A stretch of 5,798 nucleotides of DNA from positions 1 through 5,798 of the forward strand of contig USTO01000042.1 in the NCBI GenBank assembly GCA_900557675.1, given 5' to 3'. The notes below the pieces were generated by a model. It was not told the DNA's origin, did no database searches, and saw nothing but the letters and a program-made list of their open reading frames with translations. The DNA is from an uncultured Mollicutes bacterium. Its GTDB lineage: Bacteria; Bacillota_I; Bacilli_A; RF39; UBA660. The translations under genes were made by a program, and so were the position numbers. This document shows, piece after piece, positions 5,233 through 5,798 of this stretch (position 1 is its first letter; each line of letters begins with the position of its first letter).

Positions 5233-5798
5233 CTATTGGTTATTATTTTTTAATTCAAAGTATTTATCAACTGCTTGACTACTTATTCGTTTGGTTACAT
5301 TGCTTTTATATCCATCACCATAGCCAACGTCAGGGCTTACAACGACAATACTCATTTCGGGGTTATCAGCGGGTGAGTAACCTACGAATGAGGTTGTTAT
5401 AGTCTCTGTATCTACTACTTTATCTCCATCGGTATCTATAAAGCTTTGGCTAGTTCCGGTTTTTCCTGATGAATTGTAGTAAGATCCCATATAGCCATAT
5501 CCTAGTCCTCTTGTTACAACGGCGTTAAAGCCTTCTTTTACTCTATTTATGTATTTGTCTTCAACATCGACATGGCCTAGTACTGTTGTTTCGGCAGTAT
5601 AGATTTTGTCTCCTAGTTTTTCACCGGTTGTACTTGGGCTATATACTTCTTTTAAGAGATATGGTTTTAATCTTATTCCTCCTGATGCTATAGTGTTTAT
5701 ATACTGTGATAATTGGATTGGGGTATAGGTATCATACTGGCCGATAGAGAAATCTAATAGATGTCCTGGGAGGGTTGATTTTCCGCTATATCCTAGAG
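5233..5798 (-). CDS. Class B penicillin-binding protein, C-terminal part of the transpeptidase domain (5' end outside window)
   Basis: The frame is open from the right edge (first whole codon ends at 5796) for 187 codons to a TAG at 5233-5235. It is the C-terminal part of a monofunctional D,D-transpeptidase that cross-links peptidoglycan outside the cell membrane. Visible marks, numbered in this fragment, are FSIGQYDTYTPIQLSQYINTI (16-36), ASGG, and the active-site triad motif KTG in SGKTGTSQS (110-118; KTG at bases 5455-5463), then FVGYSPADNPEMSIVVV (137-153). The SxxK nucleophile and SxN motifs are off-window. The pattern fits PBP2/MrdA or Bacillus PbpA/PbpH-type elongation enzymes, but FtsI-like proteins cannot be excluded, so no symbol is given. 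An acidic insert, DTDGDKVVDTE (121-131), follows the KTG motif. A Met at 5488-5490 is internal and not the start. No terminator is visible after the stop. Confidence 0.9.
   Translation of the reverse strand, partial: LGYSGKSTLPGHLLDFSIGQYDTYTPIQLSQYINTIASGGIRLKPYLLKEVYSPSTTGEKLGDKIYTAETTVLGHVDVEDKYINRVKEGFNAVVTRGLGYGYMGSYYNSSGKTGTSQSFIDTDGDKVVDTETITTSFVGYSPADNPEMSIVVVSPDVGYGDGYKSNVTKRISSQAVDKYFELKNNNQ

Noticed and set aside
5217..5402. Plus-strand open frame of 61 codons over the promoter and PBP end
   Set aside because: Antisense to the PBP C-terminus, which has clear family motifs; no independent support.
1..5798. CRISPR array, tRNA, rRNA, riboswitch or long terminal repeat
   Set aside because: No regularly spaced repeats, no tRNA-like cloverleaf arms, no conserved leader motif and no long inverted or direct repeats were seen; almost every base lies in a protein-coding gene.

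Overview
The window reads as AT-rich, low-GC Gram-positive DNA, most likely from a walled Bacilli/Clostridia-type or Mollicutes-related gut lineage. This rests on strong AAAGGAG-type ribosome binding sites, Lys/Asn/Ile-rich proteins, a peptidoglycan transpeptidase, and a GatCAB amidotransferase (indirect Gln/Asn-tRNA charging). TGG encodes Trp, every stop seen is TAA or TAG, and nothing requires a non-standard code. I cannot name a species. All supported genes lie on the minus strand, so transcription runs from high to low coordinates.

Layout in transcription order. The 3' part of a class B penicillin-binding protein enters from the right edge and stops at 5233. A 54-base gap (5179-5232) holds a near-consensus sigma-A promoter (TTGCAA, 17 bases, TATAAT) that fires into a tight operon: gatC, gatA, gatB and yebC. 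These four are joined by stop/start overlaps of 1 and 8 bases and one direct TAA-ATG abutment. GatC, GatA and GatB form the enzyme that converts misacylated Glu-tRNA(Gln) and/or Asp-tRNA(Asn) to the amidated form. YebC is a translation-associated factor, so the unit is a translation-quality operon.

An IS607-family insertion sequence lies immediately downstream of yebC, from about 1290 to beyond the left edge. It encodes a MerR-HTH/serine recombinase (TnpA) and, overlapping its end, TnpB, the RuvC-fold family that includes RNA-guided nucleases. TnpB is cut by the window edge after its RuvC-I motif; its 3' end, any omegaRNA and the right end of the element lie outside. The element is visibly more AT-rich than the operon (hand counts of about 26% versus 36% G+C in sampled lines).

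The main oddity is the operon/element junction. The TnpA reading frame is intact through both domains but has no ATG, GTG or TTG upstream of its catalytic serine. It begins only 9 bases after the yebC stop, in the same frame, behind an orphan GGAGGA. No terminator is visible between yebC and the element, so the element probably lies in the operon's read-through transcript. I see no evidence for a wholly new system. The remaining points of interest are the start-less tnpA, an Asp next to the GatA nucleophile, a GatB motif variant, and a calcium-loop-like insert after the KTG motif of the PBP. No stretch above 300 bases lacks a gene.
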